Shown here: in pieces, positions 10,023-23,371 of the stretch
How positions within the stretch are numbered: the stretch's first letter is position 1
Layout of the letters: each line of letters begins with the position of its first letter
DNA from: Lycium barbarum
Taxonomy: Eukaryota > Streptophyta > Magnoliopsida > Solanales > Solanaceae
Length of the DNA stretch: 64,000 bases
Direction of reading: 5' to 3'
Assembly: GCF_019175385.1 (NCBI RefSeq)
Contig: NC_083348.1
Coordinates: 46,584,950-46,648,949, forward strand
Program-made: the position numbers and the translations under genes
The notes under the pieces: model-generated
Seen by the model: only the letters and a program-made list of their open reading frames with translations
Databases searched by the model: none
What the model was told of the DNA's origin: nothing

Positions 10023-13000
10023 TACTTGTAATAGTTTTATCATGTACACATAGTAAAGTATTCATGAGTCATGCAATCATGGAGTATTCATGGAATTAGA
10101 GAAATAATAGTTCCTAAGCATTTCGTGTGTCATGATAAGAACTCATGGAGATCAAAGAATGAGTATACATGGATTATGTGTGTTATGGTTCACTTTTACG
10201 CGAGGCATAAAAGCAACTTCGAATTTGTGGACTTTTTTGGATTTTATGTTTTTTTAGAATCACCACCTAATTTATAAGGGAAATTAGGAAAACCAAGTAA
10301 ATGAATTTATTCAAATGAAAGAAAAAATCATTTTAAACTAGAGTTCGAGGTAAGGATTCTGGTGATTCCTCTGGGAAGGCATTAGACACCCTGATATTAA
10401 GAATCCGTAGAATACGATTGACCTTCGAGTTTCAATGTGTGATTTGTTGTATATTTGCTTAAAATAGTTTAAGATATTATATATCAAGTCATGCATATCA
10501 TTTGAAATAATTTGGCAAAATTCTTTTATGTGAAGAAAAAAAGAAGTTATGTTCATTTGGAAAATATCCGTATAAGGTTTAAAGTGGTCATTTCATTTCC
10601 AGACCAAAACCCAAGATTTCTCTTGAGTAGACTTCAACTTAATTTGGTCCAAATGTTATGACCTTTTTGTCCTTATAAGTTTTTCATGAAAAACAAAAGC
10701 CCCAAGTATATCCCTTTTGTAAAAATGCCATGAGATTTATGCAAGTCCTTTCAAAGTTAGCAATTACTTTACCATTTTTTATTAATTAAAGGTCAAACAT
10801 ATCCTATTAAAAACCTTTTCCTTTAACTTGGGTCCAAGTAAAGTTCCTCTTGTTTTTTTCAAGTAAAGTGGGCTTGGCCCAAAAAGATTTAGAAAATTAT
10901 TTGAGTCACTTGAACCATTTGAAGTTTATTTTCATAAAACTTATTTTTGGAAATCATATTTGGAACCTTTTTTAAACTCTTAAGTTTGGAAAAGGTAAAA
11001 AGCTGAATTTTTCCTCAATCATGCCCACTGCTTTAAGTTTTTCTGTTTTATAAGAAGGAAGTAGAAAAATCATTTTTTCTTGTCACGTCTCTGAAAGAGT
11101 ATTATTATTTATCTTTTGTTGAGTCTGAATAGTAACCGAGCTCCTATCCGTTCTAAACAATATACAATTATTTTCCTAATTCGACTAAGTTCTAACCAAA
11201 TGGGTTTCAATATTTTCAAAATGTGTTTATTACAAAATACAAGAGTACACGTGCAGGCTATAACAAAAATGTGTAATGGACTGGTGAGCCTACCAAACCC
11301 ACCAGTTAACCATTTAACCCATGGTTGTGCCTTCAAATTCTGTGTTCGGACTCGATGAAGGAAGGAGCTGGGCCCTCGGCCCAATGAAGCAGTGGTTGGA
11401 ACAGAATTAGCCCAATTGGCCAACGACGTATGAATTTCAGGCAACAGAGACGGGAAAAAGAAAGTAGTGGTTAAAAAGCATCTATGCTTAGCAAAATATT
11501 TAAACAAGTATTCCTAATATAAAGTATCATTTAAATGCAATTACATACACACAAACACATACCAGTCGTATATATATAAAAAAAAACATATGCTACCAAA
11601 GCAAACCAAACAGATGCCAAATGGGTTCAGCAAATAAGGGAAATTACAAGAAAGGAAAAAGCCCAAACAATTAACAAGCACATAAAGGCCCAAAATCATA
11701 TGCAAAGTAAAGCAGTTTAAGACCACACTAATTCTCATGGATATAAAATATGAAGAGCGGGACCACATTGATTAATTTACAAAGCCTTTAAATTATATAC
11801 ATTCTAGTATATACCGAAGTATACATGGATTGTATATCATTGTATACCTCGTGTATATCATATAGTAGCAACACATAGTAGAAGAAGAAGGAGAGAGGGT
11901 AAGAGATTTCATATTATCTTAGCCTCAAAACATTAAGCACACATGCATATACAGTGATATATTTTTCATTTACTCAGCACAACACACATATAAAAAGGGG
12001 CTTCTATGATGCTTTAATAACACAGGGGTCAATTTGCTTCACATATGTCATTCCTTAATCATGGCTTCACCTCACAGTATACATATGTGACTTAATCAGA
12101 GGGGAAGCATTATGATGCTTTAACAGATGCTACATATTCCCTAATCACATACTAAACTTGTTTTAGCCCTTTAGGACTGAGTTGGCCTATCCAGAAAAGA
12201 AGGATGTGCACATATCATCTTTACCAGTTTTTAGCTTATCCTATCAGTGAATGAAAGTATTCATGGAGTTCAGTCCTCAAAAAAGGTTTTGACATGAAAT
12301 AGGATACCAAAGCAAAGCAAAGCACTGACACTTCAAGAGAACCAGCATGGACTCTCACACTTAGCAATAGTTCACATACAAACAGATGTGTAACACAACA
12401 AGCTTTTTTAAGAGTTAAGAACTACTATAGTAATCATTCAGGAATTCACAAGTATAAGGTAAAAGGGAGGGATAGCCATGTTGATTTAACCTCATACTTT
12501 ATCATCTCTTACACTTGCATTCATCTCTTACACTTGCAAAAACACAATAGAGTTCAGACAATGAGACAATCAAGCAGGGGCAAGTTTATGGTCTAGACTG
12601 CCCTAAAAGGGAAATGAGATTTTGGAGCCCTTTATCGTCATGGCATTAGATGATAGCAGAACAAGATACAGTACAAAGCACTAAGAAAAAAACAAAAAAG
12701 CAAACTGCACATACACACTTATTCGTCTTGCATTCAGATTTCCAGGTTCCCTTTTTTAGCATGCAAATTCACATATTTTTCCTCTTTTATATTTACTGAG
12801 ACCTTGGACGGTCCCATAGGTTAGTAATTTAATGGAGAGGTACCCCAGCAGTCTGGAGTAGGTAGTACTAGGCTGAGTGGGTACTCAAAGCCTTTCCTCA
12901 TCTCCTTCTAACCCTAGGATATCTCTCTTCCCCTCCTCACAACCAAGCGAAAACCTCACAAGTTCACTTTACCCTTAAAATGATCATACGCAGCTTCATC

Positions 13001-13855
13001 CCCCCCCCCCCCCTAGTGAGTTACATGGACTCAGTTTATCATGACAAGGACAAACACTTGCTTTTTATCTAAGTTCCTTTCTGTTTTGAACCATCCTTTA
13101 TTCCACAAAACTGCCAATACCAACCATTAATCATTTTTAGCCATGCTCCTTAACATTGAAAAGAAAACTAGTATCACAATTTCCAGGCAATAATGCAATA
13201 ACTCAAGTTATCAGAGATAAGTATTTGAGATGGTATTTGTGCCCTTTGAGTCTACATAGCTAGTTACAGTTTCAGGCATACCTCCAAACCAACAGAAAAT
13301 CTCAAAGAAAAGAAATATATCACTTATGCATCATCCATCAACATGAGTCATTTCAAATTAGATTAAGTTTTGAACCAACTGAACACATTTTGAGTTATAG
13401 AGACACATATTTAGGATAAATTGTTCATAGTTCAGTCAAGTTTGGTAAAAAGACTCATGCTCTTGTGCCTTGGATTGAATATCATGAACACAAACACATC
13501 AAACCCCAACCATCATTGAAGTTATACTTGTTATGTGCCTAGGTTGGATCACTAATCATTTAACCACAAGCCAATGTACACTTGCTATAAGTTGGACAGA
13601 AAACCACCATTAAGTCAACATCACAAGTCTACATCAATCTAGACTAAGTTGCCCATAGTTTATGAAATATACAATTATGACTTAAGCTAGCAAGCTCATA
13701 ATAAGTCTATTATATTTTAGAACCAACCAGGTTAACCAAACTAATAACTGAGGAAACATGCAAGATAGGTTCATATGACTTGAAACACAACACTCAACCA
13801 AGCAGACACATTGAGACAACTTGAACCTTCATTAACATGGACATTTACTACTCTT
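10023..13855. other. Unassigned AT-rich, repeat-like sequence; no gene seen
   Basis: About 3.8 kb without a convincing gene. The segment 10235-10430 (CACCTAATTTATAAGGGAAA, then GGGAAGGCATTAGACACC) is of a type I recall as highly repeated in Solanaceae genomes, possibly from a large Tat/Ogre-like element; that is memory, not a search. The open frame 11109-11507 (minus, 132 residues) has no recognisable motif. Sequence right of 23371 has the same A/C-rich character and probably continues this host sequence, split by the nested LTRs. A run of 14 Cs lies at 13000-13013. Confidence 0.4.
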
Positions 13856-14936
13856 TGTCACGACCCAATTTCACTAAGTCATGCGGGCACCTACCTTTCC
13901 CACCTCGGTAGGCGAACCCTTAAACTCAACATTCACAAATAATAAAAAATAGTGGAAGAAGTAAGATACATAAGTCTCACAATATAATATAAACAAGTGT
14001 GGAAGTAAATGAAATTCACCCCAGTATCTGATCTGGTCATACTAGAGCATCTAACTAAATACTACAAGTCTGAATAATAATACATCAATAGTCTCAAAAT
14101 CATGTCTTAGAACGGAAAGCAATACATAATAAAAGGAAGAGTCTTCGGGTAGCGAATGTCCTCATGCTCACCCTGAAGAGACTCGAATCATAAATCCTCG
14201 AATATCAGCCACGAGGAGTAGAAGTGGATCTGACCTGGTACTCTACATTAATAAAAGAATGCAACAAGTGCAGGTCAGTACAAACAACAAGTACTGGTAG
14301 GTATCATAGGCCAACTAAGACTAGCTAACATATATAAAGACAACAGGGCAAGATAAACATGTAAACCAACAAAGTACAAGTCAACACGAATCCATACCCA
14401 CGGTTCAAGTCATCACCTATGTTATAGCATCTAAACCCAACAATGCCAAGTCATAATCAATCTGAAACAGTACATCACAATAATATCACAACAAGTCATC
14501 GCCTATGTTATAGCATCCAAGCCCAACTGTGCCAAGTCTCAGTATAATCATTTTGAACCAGTATATCACAATCGTATCACAACATATCACAGGAAAACAA
14601 AAGGCACAATGCAATGCAATAATGTATGTATGAGGTATGCAATGCATATGCCGTACACATGTACTCCAACTGTCACGACCCTAATTACCGATCGTGCGGG
14701 CACATACCTTATTATCACTAGTCCTTACCCGTTAACTCATTAATCATTAGCCAATTTCAACTTCTTTAATCATTTATTAACAGTCAATGTGAATGAATAA
14801 ATAAATAAAACAAGTCATACTTAATAGGTAATACAAGTGCGGAAGTCTTAACTATTACACCCCCAAGATCTGAAAGTCATCGTACAAGGACTCTAACCAA
14901 CGATGTCTAAATAATGAAGTATATCTCAACTATAAT

Positions 14937-17900
14937 TGTTATATCCCGTATTTTTGAACGTCAGATTAATTGCTGAGGTGGGACCCACACATCGAGATTT
15001 TTTTTGGCACATCTGAAAATTCATATGAATCACATATGAGAAGTTAAACACAACTCAAGAAGGACCCTTGGGCCAAATCAAAGTGGAAGTCCTCCAAACG
15101 AATATTTTTAAGAAAACGTTTTCGGGTTATCTGACTTCAAGGGGAAACAACGGTATTATACGTTTGGAATTTGGAAAAGTATCAAGATATAGAAGTTGTA
15201 GATAATTGAATTAGCTTTCCAACCATAGGTCGTGGGTGCCCAGGTGACGTCGGTACAAGGCGATATGAACGTTTTAAGGTCGAAAGGTCAGTGGGCTAGG
15301 CCCAACTCGGGACCAAACCGAGTTGGCCAAAAAAAAATCAAAAAAATAATAAGGCCCAAATTTGTGAGGCCCAACCGGCCATGGTTATGGCCCAAGCCCA
15401 TATTACATAAAAGTTGGTCAATAAATAAGTTGACTAAGTCATCTTATTCCACATAATGTTCTAGAAATTTCAAGAAAAGCAAGAACAAGAGAGAGAGGAG
15501 AAAAACTTAAGGCCATTTCGGCCAAGAGCAATTTTCACAAGAAAAATTTGCAAAAATTCTCCAAAACTCATTTTCTACCAAGTAAAGGGTGATTAACAAG
15601 GTGGAGTTGTTGTTGGAGCAAGAAATATTCAAAATCATACAAGTTGTCAAGTTGTAGTCAAGTGAGAAGTTGAAGAAGAAAGGTGAGCTTTGATCTTGTT
15701 TTATGTGTTATATATGGTTTATATGTGTTGTAGTATGCTAAAATGGATGAAATTCATGAAGGAGAGAAATATAGTATATGGGCGTGTATATATATATGTG
15801 TGTAGGAGTCATGCTTCAATTATTTTAATTAGTGTTTAGTTGTTATTGTTGTGAATGATATGTGGAAAATGGAAGTTGATTGAGTTTGGAGAGATTGTAG
15901 TGGTGTATACATGTTGGAGCCGTGTGACTGTGCATGGTATATGTGGCCGTGTATACTTGATGTATAGTCGTGTATATTGGTGAGTTGTGAAAGAATAATG
16001 AGCGAGTTGTAATTAATATCTTAATCGTTGTGTTGTAGATGTTATATCGCAAATAAAGACTTGATAAGTTTGGTGAAGTATTGGCAATTGGAAGTTTGTG
16101 TAAATTGAAAATAATGTTTTTGTATGGAAGACATGTAATGGTATTACTATGATGTTGTTGGAATATATGTATTATAAGGTTATTGTTGTTTCATTGGAAT
16201 TGGAGAGTATTGAAGGAGGTAGAATGTTAATTGAAGTGTTGGAATGCACCTTGAATGGAATATGTGAATTTTTAGTGTGATTGTTGAATTATGTTAAAAG
16301 TTTGGCCGGGTTTGAATTCCCGGATTGTGATTGATGAGAATTTGGCTATGTTGAATGTTGAGGATGCTATATTTACAGAGGAAGTGCTGCCGAAATTTCG
16401 GTAGCCAAGTGGTTCCTTAAGATTCTAACTCTAAGTACCCTAATGAAAGTTTGGGTAAATGTGACCAATTTGCAGATTTTGACGAGATTGCAACGTGAAT
16501 TCGGAATAGCAAAAGAAGCGGAAAGAGGTATGTAAGGCTTCACCCTTCTTTCTATGGCATGTCTTAGTTGAAATAAGTTGGGTACGAGCCTCGGGGACAA
16601 CTCGGTTCCCCGGAATCCGCACCTAAAGTTTTCCACTTTTTGTTCAATAGAATTGAACTAGAAAGTGTGCAAATGATGGAAAGACCTCTTAAACCCCTAG
16701 AACTTGCATAAGTGGGACCCGATTACCCTAGGACCCTCACAAGTAATGACATGACACGTAATATATGTAAATCATATACGTCACCCCATCCGGCCCGAGG
16801 TGGGCCCGCTACTCTCGGATTTTTCCTTACAGTCTTGCTTGACTTACTTGAAGTGAATCCAAAGGGAACCTTTGATCCCGATTTCGTTACCAAATGATAA
16901 ATACTATGACTCCTCTAACGAGGGCACTTCCATGACGATAATGATAACAATGATGTAGATAAGAGGATATGCCTATGATACGTACTACCGGAACGACTCT
17001 ATGACTAAGATGACTAAGCTAAGTATCTTATGTAAACATGAAAATGATAAACTAATTTTTGAATAATATTTATATTTCCTAGCTATGACTTTATTTTCTA
17101 AAAGATTTCAAAATCTATGAACTGTCATCTATGATGCCCCGATTTCATTCTACGTTTACTTTGATATTATTCCCCGTTGATAGTCTCACCTTAAAATACT
17201 CGTTCCTTCAAGGTGAGACAAAGCGATCACGAGTATTCTATAATGTAATCGGAGGTTACCGACTTTACGTCACTCCGATGACTACATGATGCTTCTTTGG
17301 GCTCTCCTGCGTGCATATGAGATATATGTTTATAGGATACGTAAATGCATATAAGACATGTAAATGTATGTAGGATATGCGTATATATTTTTAAAATATG
17401 CACATGACGAAAGAGCTAGAGCGCTATAGACGCTGATGTACCTACATGACACACGTATATGTATATGATAAAAGCACCAGAGCGCTATAGACGCTGATGT
17501 ACCTACATGACACACGTATATGTATATGATAAAAGAGCTAGAGAGCTATAGACGTTGATATATGTACATGATATATGCATATGTATACGGGGGAAATGGA
17601 GGTAAGGGCAGAGCGTTATGAACGCATATCCACCTGATCAGTTGGCATTACATGATATGATATCGTCCCGGACGCGGGATGCCCGGACGCGGGATGTGTA
17701 TATTTATGGTTAAATGGATCGGCTGCCGACGCCTCGGCAATATGAGATGTCCTATTTTATATGTATATGTATATGAACAAGGAAAGATTCTTAAAGGAAA
17801 GCTAAGTACGCATAGCACCTGCCAAGGGTATATATATATACAGGTTATGTTTCTATCCCAGGACATGTGTTGTAACTCTCTTATGTCATTATACATGATT

Positions 17901-18404
17901 CATATTTTCTGTATATTACTATTCATGCCTTACATACTCGGTACACTATTCGTACTGACGTCCCTTCTTGTGGACGCTGCCTTTCATGCCCCGCAGGTCA
18001 GCAGACAGGCGGATTTGATACTTAGAAGCTCTACCAGCAGTGTTGACAGTGCTCCAGTTATTCCGGAGCCTCACTTCCTTGGTACTATTTTGTGTATATA
18101 TATTCGGGCACGGCAGTACTCAGCCCTTTCTATGTATAAGTGTACTACGTCTAGAGGATCGTAGACAGTTATGTACAGTCAGTTAAGTACAGTTAGATAT
18201 ATGGTGTTTTGGCATGTTAATGTTGATGTATAAGTGATAACGAAGTTTATTAGTCTATGTTCAGAATGACGCCGCTAATGTTAATGTTAAAAAAAAAATG
18301 GCTCTGTTTACATGGCTTGCTAAGAGGTAAAGGTAAAACGATAGACAAGGGGTGCTCGGTACAAGTATCGGGTACTCGTCACGGCCCCTAGACGGGTCGT
18401 GACA
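14937..18404 (+). mobile_element. Inner solo LTR (TGTTATATCCCG family), 3468 bp
   Basis: Starts TGTTATATCCCGTATTTTTG, the same 20 bases as the LTR at 1999, and ends GGGTCGTGACA. The exact target duplication ATAAT flanks it (14932-14936 and 18405-18409). The host LTR resumes in register after it. It is opposite in direction to both LTRs it sits in. Open frames inside (for example 17679-18164) lack any known domain and fall in LTR sequence, so they are not called as genes. Confidence 0.92.
17411..17593 (+). repeat. 61-bp tandem repeat, 3 copies, inside the inner solo LTR
   Basis: The word GCGCTATAGACGCTGATG starts at 17421 and 17482, and a variant starts at 17543, an exact 61-bp period. Copies one and two are nearly identical; the third is diverged. 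A separate 15-bp GC-rich repeat, CCCGGACGCGGGATG, occurs twice just downstream (17667-17696). Confidence 0.85.
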
Positions 18405-20839
18405 ATAATAACAAATAATGTCTGGAATAAAAATAGACATTTGGAAAGAGAGATCTTCAGGTAGCATGGCATGGATAGAAGCTCACCCTCGGATCTGATC
18501 GAGCAAACTAGCTTCAAGCTAGAGATGTAATCTGGATGAAATCTCTGAAACACAATCTGCACTCAAAAAGGGTGTAGCAAGGTAGTATCAGTACAAACAC
18601 TATGTACCGGTAAGCATAATAGACCGACTAAGATTAGTTCACGCATATAAGTATATAATCGACAAGACAAACAGATAGGCACTTAATACTCAAATCCAAG
18701 TCATAGAATATCCCATAACAGAGTCACAACCTAAGATGAAGCTTCTAAACCACAAGTCTGTCTAGTCTCAATAATCTCACCTGATAAGCACAAGCCCAAG
18801 TTTCGTCTCTAGATAGAGTCACTAATCCATAATTTAACTTAGTCAATAATCATACCAATACCACAATAGCCGTTTCAACAAACACAACAAAATCAGAAAC
18901 AAAACGAGCCATATAAAAGTGCAAAATAAATGTAATGATGTGCAGTGCAGAATATGATGATGTGTAATGCAATGTAATGCAATGCCCTATCCAAATACAG
19001 ATTGTACACACATGCTACTGATGTCATAGCTCAGTAGTCATGACCTGCAGGGGACCCATGGTGTCCATGTACCCGTTGTGGCGTGCAACCCGCTCCACTT
19101 GTTCCAGAATCACTCCTCGAACCCGAGCCATAAATCTTTCGCTCCGAAAAGAACCTCGGACGCCAGCCATATCAATATATCCCTCATTTTCGGAACGAAC
19201 CTCGGGCCACGAGCCCATAATTAGGCCACATCCTCACCCCCGATCAAATGTGCCTTTTCATATGTATTGTAACACTATCACATCACTCTCAATGATCAAT
19301 TCATCAAGTACCATCTATCAAATAGTATCACAAGTTCAATAAGAAGATAATATTAACTTGTTCACTAATTTCACATCACAATGTATGTCTCAACGCATTC
19401 CAGTTCATTAGTATGTATGGACTATGAGCAATTAACAATATCAATGTCAAACACAAGGTATCATGCCACAAGTCTTCCAAACCATTTCCATCATGCATGA
19501 GTGTATGAATGCATAAATGAGTGTAAACGTGGTAAATCAATGCAAACCAATAAAGCAACAGTGAAGGTACAAGTCACAAAGCCACAAGTCATATCAAGAC
19601 TTGGATTAACTCAACCATGAAATGAATCATACAAACCGTCTCAACCAATATAAGAGTTTATGTCCCTCTTTACTTCCTCATATAGCAAGTACGCCTCACA
19701 ACTAAGTCTTGTATCACCAAGATGCTACATTTTTCTATATATTATCATCAACAGTAAATCATACATCAGGTTTTCACCTACGTATTGTCATAAGTTTATA
19801 TCACATTTCAAGCCTAAACTCATTATCCTTCCTTTCTCCGATAATATGTGTCACAATAAGAGAGAACTGTGTACAACACGATAATTTAGGTAATAAGTCT
19901 ATTCACAATAACAGGGAAACGATCCACCATCAACAACAATCAACCCAATAGAAATCCATCCGGAAACGTCACAATATGAATACAACTACACCTCATATTT
20001 CAGTACATAAAGTAATGGCGACGAGCCCACAAAATCAGAAGTCATACCAACCTAACTAATATCCAACCAAAACACCATGTTCGAAGACCTAATCATGCTT
20101 TCTCCCCTCAATTCTACACAATACATATGTTTCGCTAATCAAAGTCTAACTAAATTAAGCCATAACCTACCTCGAATGCAGAGCAGGAGCCACGAACTAC
20201 TCCGCACGAGCCTTCTATTTTCGAAGCGCCTCATAACGGTCAAAGTCTAATAATATGATGCTGAGTAAGCAACAAACCATGTATTTAAACAAGAATAATA
20301 ATTTGGGGAAGAAGACCCACTTATTTCTACCCTTTTCAATTAGTGAGACCATCCATTAATGGTGAATTTATCATAACTTCTATCTCTACAATCATTAACC
20401 TTCAATTCATGGGATTTCTAATCAATTTTACCCCTTTCAAACATATTTTAGGACAAAGCTTCCATTTTTATTAGAACCCTAAGTCTCAATTCACTTAGTA
20501 TATGGTTCTAAGGACTTAATTCATGATTAGGAGGAGTTAATCCAAGCCATTAGAGGATAAATAAGTGATAACTACCATAACCCATCAAGTTTAGAAGGTT
20601 TATAAATTTCTAGGGTTTCTATTACAATTCCACCATTAAAGACCCACAAAGGGGATGACAACCGTGAAGGAGAAACAGAATGATAGAAAGGGATAGATGA
20701 GACTTACCTCTCAGGAGTTTCTTGCCCTAGGTTGGAATTTCACCCTAGGTGTTTGTTGGGAATTGTGTTGGTGTTTTATGAATTAAGAATGGGAGACTAG
20801 GTGTTATAAAGTCGGGCTACTGTTTTTCGTCGACCATGA

Positions 20840-21028
20840 CCACTGCAACGGTCCCGCTATGGCGATCAAGTGACCGCTATAGCGAACCAAGGTAATCCAC
20901 ATCACCGCTATGGCGGTATCGCCGTAGCGTCCAACCACCCTCCACAGCGGCCACCGAGAAAATGGACGGCCGCTAGCAGCCGTCCACCCACCGCTATAGC
21001 GGTATATGCTGCTGCCACAGCGGTCCCA
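20840..21028. repeat. Palindrome array in LTR 14671-21355
   Basis: Multiple short GC-rich inverted words, including a perfect 14-bp palindrome ACCGCTATAGCGGT at 20990-21003, ACCGCTATGGCGGT near 20902 and CCACAGCGG variants. They lie about 330-510 bp from the LTR 5' end (its right end). The surrounding DNA is AT-rich. Confidence 0.8.
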
Positions 21029-21409
21029 TTTGGGCAGTGAGCTTGACTTTTTATCAAGTTTTTCCCCCTATCACCAAACATTTCATCTGAGGCCTCAAAA
21101 ATACAAACAAAACATGCACATATACATAAAGCCGTCATACGAATCCACCTGTGGCCTCGAAATTCCCAACGGAGTTCTAATTCTCTATGTCACCCCCCGA
21201 CGGACTTGATAAAATCAAACAACAACCACAAACAAGTCAAGTTTCATCTCTTAGGCTTACACAATCGAGTTTCTATTAGCTCGTTCTACCCTTGAAAATG
21301 TTCTATTTGGTGGGGTGATCCTACATTTCTCATAACGACCGGAAGGGTCGTTACACCAACAATGGAACATCACATCTCGGCAGCACAACCTATGGGGGAC
21401 CCGCGAAGT

Positions 21410-21620
21410 CCATGTACCACTCGCTTCGAAAAATGACCTCGGATCACGAGCACTCTCTCGATCCTGATAAGAGACCTAGGGCATCGAGCATTCATTCTTT
21501 CCCGACAAGAAATCTCGGGCAACGTACACTCATTCCGCTCCGGTAAACGACCTCGGAACACGGACTCTCATCTTTCTTTACGCTCTCCGACAAAGACCTC
21601 GGAGGCTACACTCTCTCACT
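21410..21620. repeat. Degenerate minisatellite around CCTCGG in the outer LTR
   Basis: About four to five degenerate units of roughly 45-50 bp, each with a TCCG/CTTCG...GACCTCGG...ACGAGCACTC core. The related LTRs carry a different copy number at the same place (near 8765 and 19080-19230). Confidence 0.65.
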
Positions 21621-22762
21621 TATCATAATCAATACCATAACCATGCAATATAAATGTATCATGGAAATGAGTATGAATACGATGCAAGGTAATATCAATA
21701 ACCAATTCAATCCCAAACAATACCACACCTGGCACACAAGTAATATCAATAATAAGGCTACATAATAAGCCACAATGGAATCACAATTCTCATCTATAGA
21801 TCAGTCAAGTAAAGTACCGCAATATCATAGTCATGATATATCACTGGTCACAAATACCTGATGTCTCAACGTGGCAACGAGTTAATAAGTAAATAGATCA
21901 AGATAAGTCAACAAAACAACGGGGTGGCTAGCCCCCAAATAATACAATAAGGACCAACCTAAGACAATATCTAACCCAACTTCGTACCCGAAGGTTTACA
22001 TGCATTCTCCGACAATATCATCTAAACATACGCTTCGCTAATAGAAATCTCACCATAAGGTAAACCGTAACCTACTTGGAGAGCCAAGCAGCAAAGTCTC
22101 CAATAGTCAAACCTTAGTATTTCCTTTCCTTTGAGCCTCGAGATAATGGAAGTCTAATCATATCCGAATCATGAAATTAGAATCAAGAAGAAACATCATT
22201 CAAACCTTACTTCTATTCAAGACCAAAATCCCAACCTATGGAATGGATTTTATAAACTAGAAAGATGGAATAAGGAATCTATAGGTCTCAACATGAAATT
22301 AATGTTCTAGGTGATCATTTCCCATCAATTATAAGCTAGAAGAACTAACAAATCAATTAAATTCAGATTCTAGGCAAAACCCCCAAATTTGGGTATGAAC
22401 CCTAACTTCCAATTTCATAAATTAGCCACTAATTAGGAACGAACCATGCAATAATAGATTCTAATCATCAAACCCATGCTTAATGAAGCTAACCCAATCA
22501 ATAAATCAAGATTTAATAGCCTAGAGTGAAGAACCCATAAAACCTCTTTCAATCCACCATTTCTTAAGAAAACTAGCATGCTTAATGGATTCCTAAGGTG
22601 ATTAACAAAACATGGAATGGAAAGGAAGGTGAAAGGACTTACCACAATGATTCTCTATGAAGAATATCCCTGAATGCTCCCAAAAAGCTCTACAATCGGA
22701 GTGGTAATGATTGAAGGACTTAGGGCTTTTAACACACATTTAATGAATCTAACTGCTCATCA

Positions 22763-22889
22763 CCCGCTTCCGCTCTCACATTACCGCTTATGCGGTCCCG
22801 TGACCGCTTCAGCGGTCCTGCCCTAATTTTACATACCGCTATAGCGGCAGTACCACCGCTATTGCGGTCCTTGTGCCGCCATAGCTGGC
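22763..22889. repeat. Palindrome array ACCGC-N4-GCGGT in the outer LTR
   Basis: Four 14-mers share arms but differ in the centre: ACCGCTTATGCGGT (22783-22796), ACCGCTTCAGCGGT (22803-22816), ACCGCTATAGCGGC (22835-22848) and ACCGCTATTGCGGT (22855-22868). Constant arms with a variable centre suggest that the pairing or dyad symmetry matters. Confidence 0.85.
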
Positions 22890-23371
22890 AACAAACACTA
22901 TAATTCCCAAGTCTAACAATCTCAACCCAAAATCTCGACTATCACCCGAGGTCATCTGCTCACATACCATATATGCAGACATACATAAAAACACGCTACG
23001 AACGTACTCGTGGCCTCAAAATTTCCAATGGAGGTCTTGTTGACCGAGTCAACCCCCGATACCTTAAAACTAACTTCCCAACCCAACTCCCAAAATGCAC
23101 CGAGTTCATTGGGAAACAAACCGAATATACACACAAGTTCTAAAAGACCATCCAGACCTTTCAAAATTGACGGATTCTCAAAAAAGGTCTGTTTACGCAA
23201 AAGTCAACTTTGAGTCAACTCTTTTTCATTCTAAGCCCAAATTTCCCAAAAAGTCATCCAAATCATATCCAAAAACCTCGAGAAGCCTGTTAACTCCCCC
23301 CTCGGGTCAAATATGAGCTTAACAAGCTCGTGGAAGGGTCAAAAGCATCAATAAAGCAATAACAGCCAAAA

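Larger units (their letters stand above)
14671..21355 (-). mobile_element. Middle solo LTR of the nest, 3212 bp net
   Basis: Left end TGTCACGACCC, right end GGGTCGTTACA, flanked by the exact duplication CCAAC (14666-14670 and 21356-21360), which lies inside the outer LTR. It is interrupted at 14936 by another solo LTR. Its body shares long stretches with 7737-9892, for example AGTAGTCATGACCTGCAGGG at 19034 and 8719, but is about 1 kb longer, mostly in 20240-20800. Confidence 0.9.
13856..23371 (-). mobile_element. Outer LTR of a three-level nest (TGTCACGACCC family), incomplete right end
   Basis: Starts TGTCACGACCCAA at 13856 and resumes after the inner insertion at 21356-21360 (CCAAC), continuing with the (T/G)GGGGACCC-CG-GTCCATGTACC segment found in the LTR at 7737-9892. 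Net length without inserts is about 2.8 kb. The expected terminal GTCGTTACA or GTCATTACA is missing: similarity fades near 23365-23371, so the right end is deleted or diverged and no target duplication can be shown. Minus orientation follows from its relatives. Confidence 0.75.

Noticed and set aside
11109..11507. 132-residue minus-strand frame as a gene
   Set aside because: No motif, no exon partners, and it is in repeat-like DNA.
17679..18164. 161-residue open frame in the inner solo LTR
   Set aside because: It lies within LTR sequence, has no motif, and contains the tandem GC-rich and AT repeats of the LTR.
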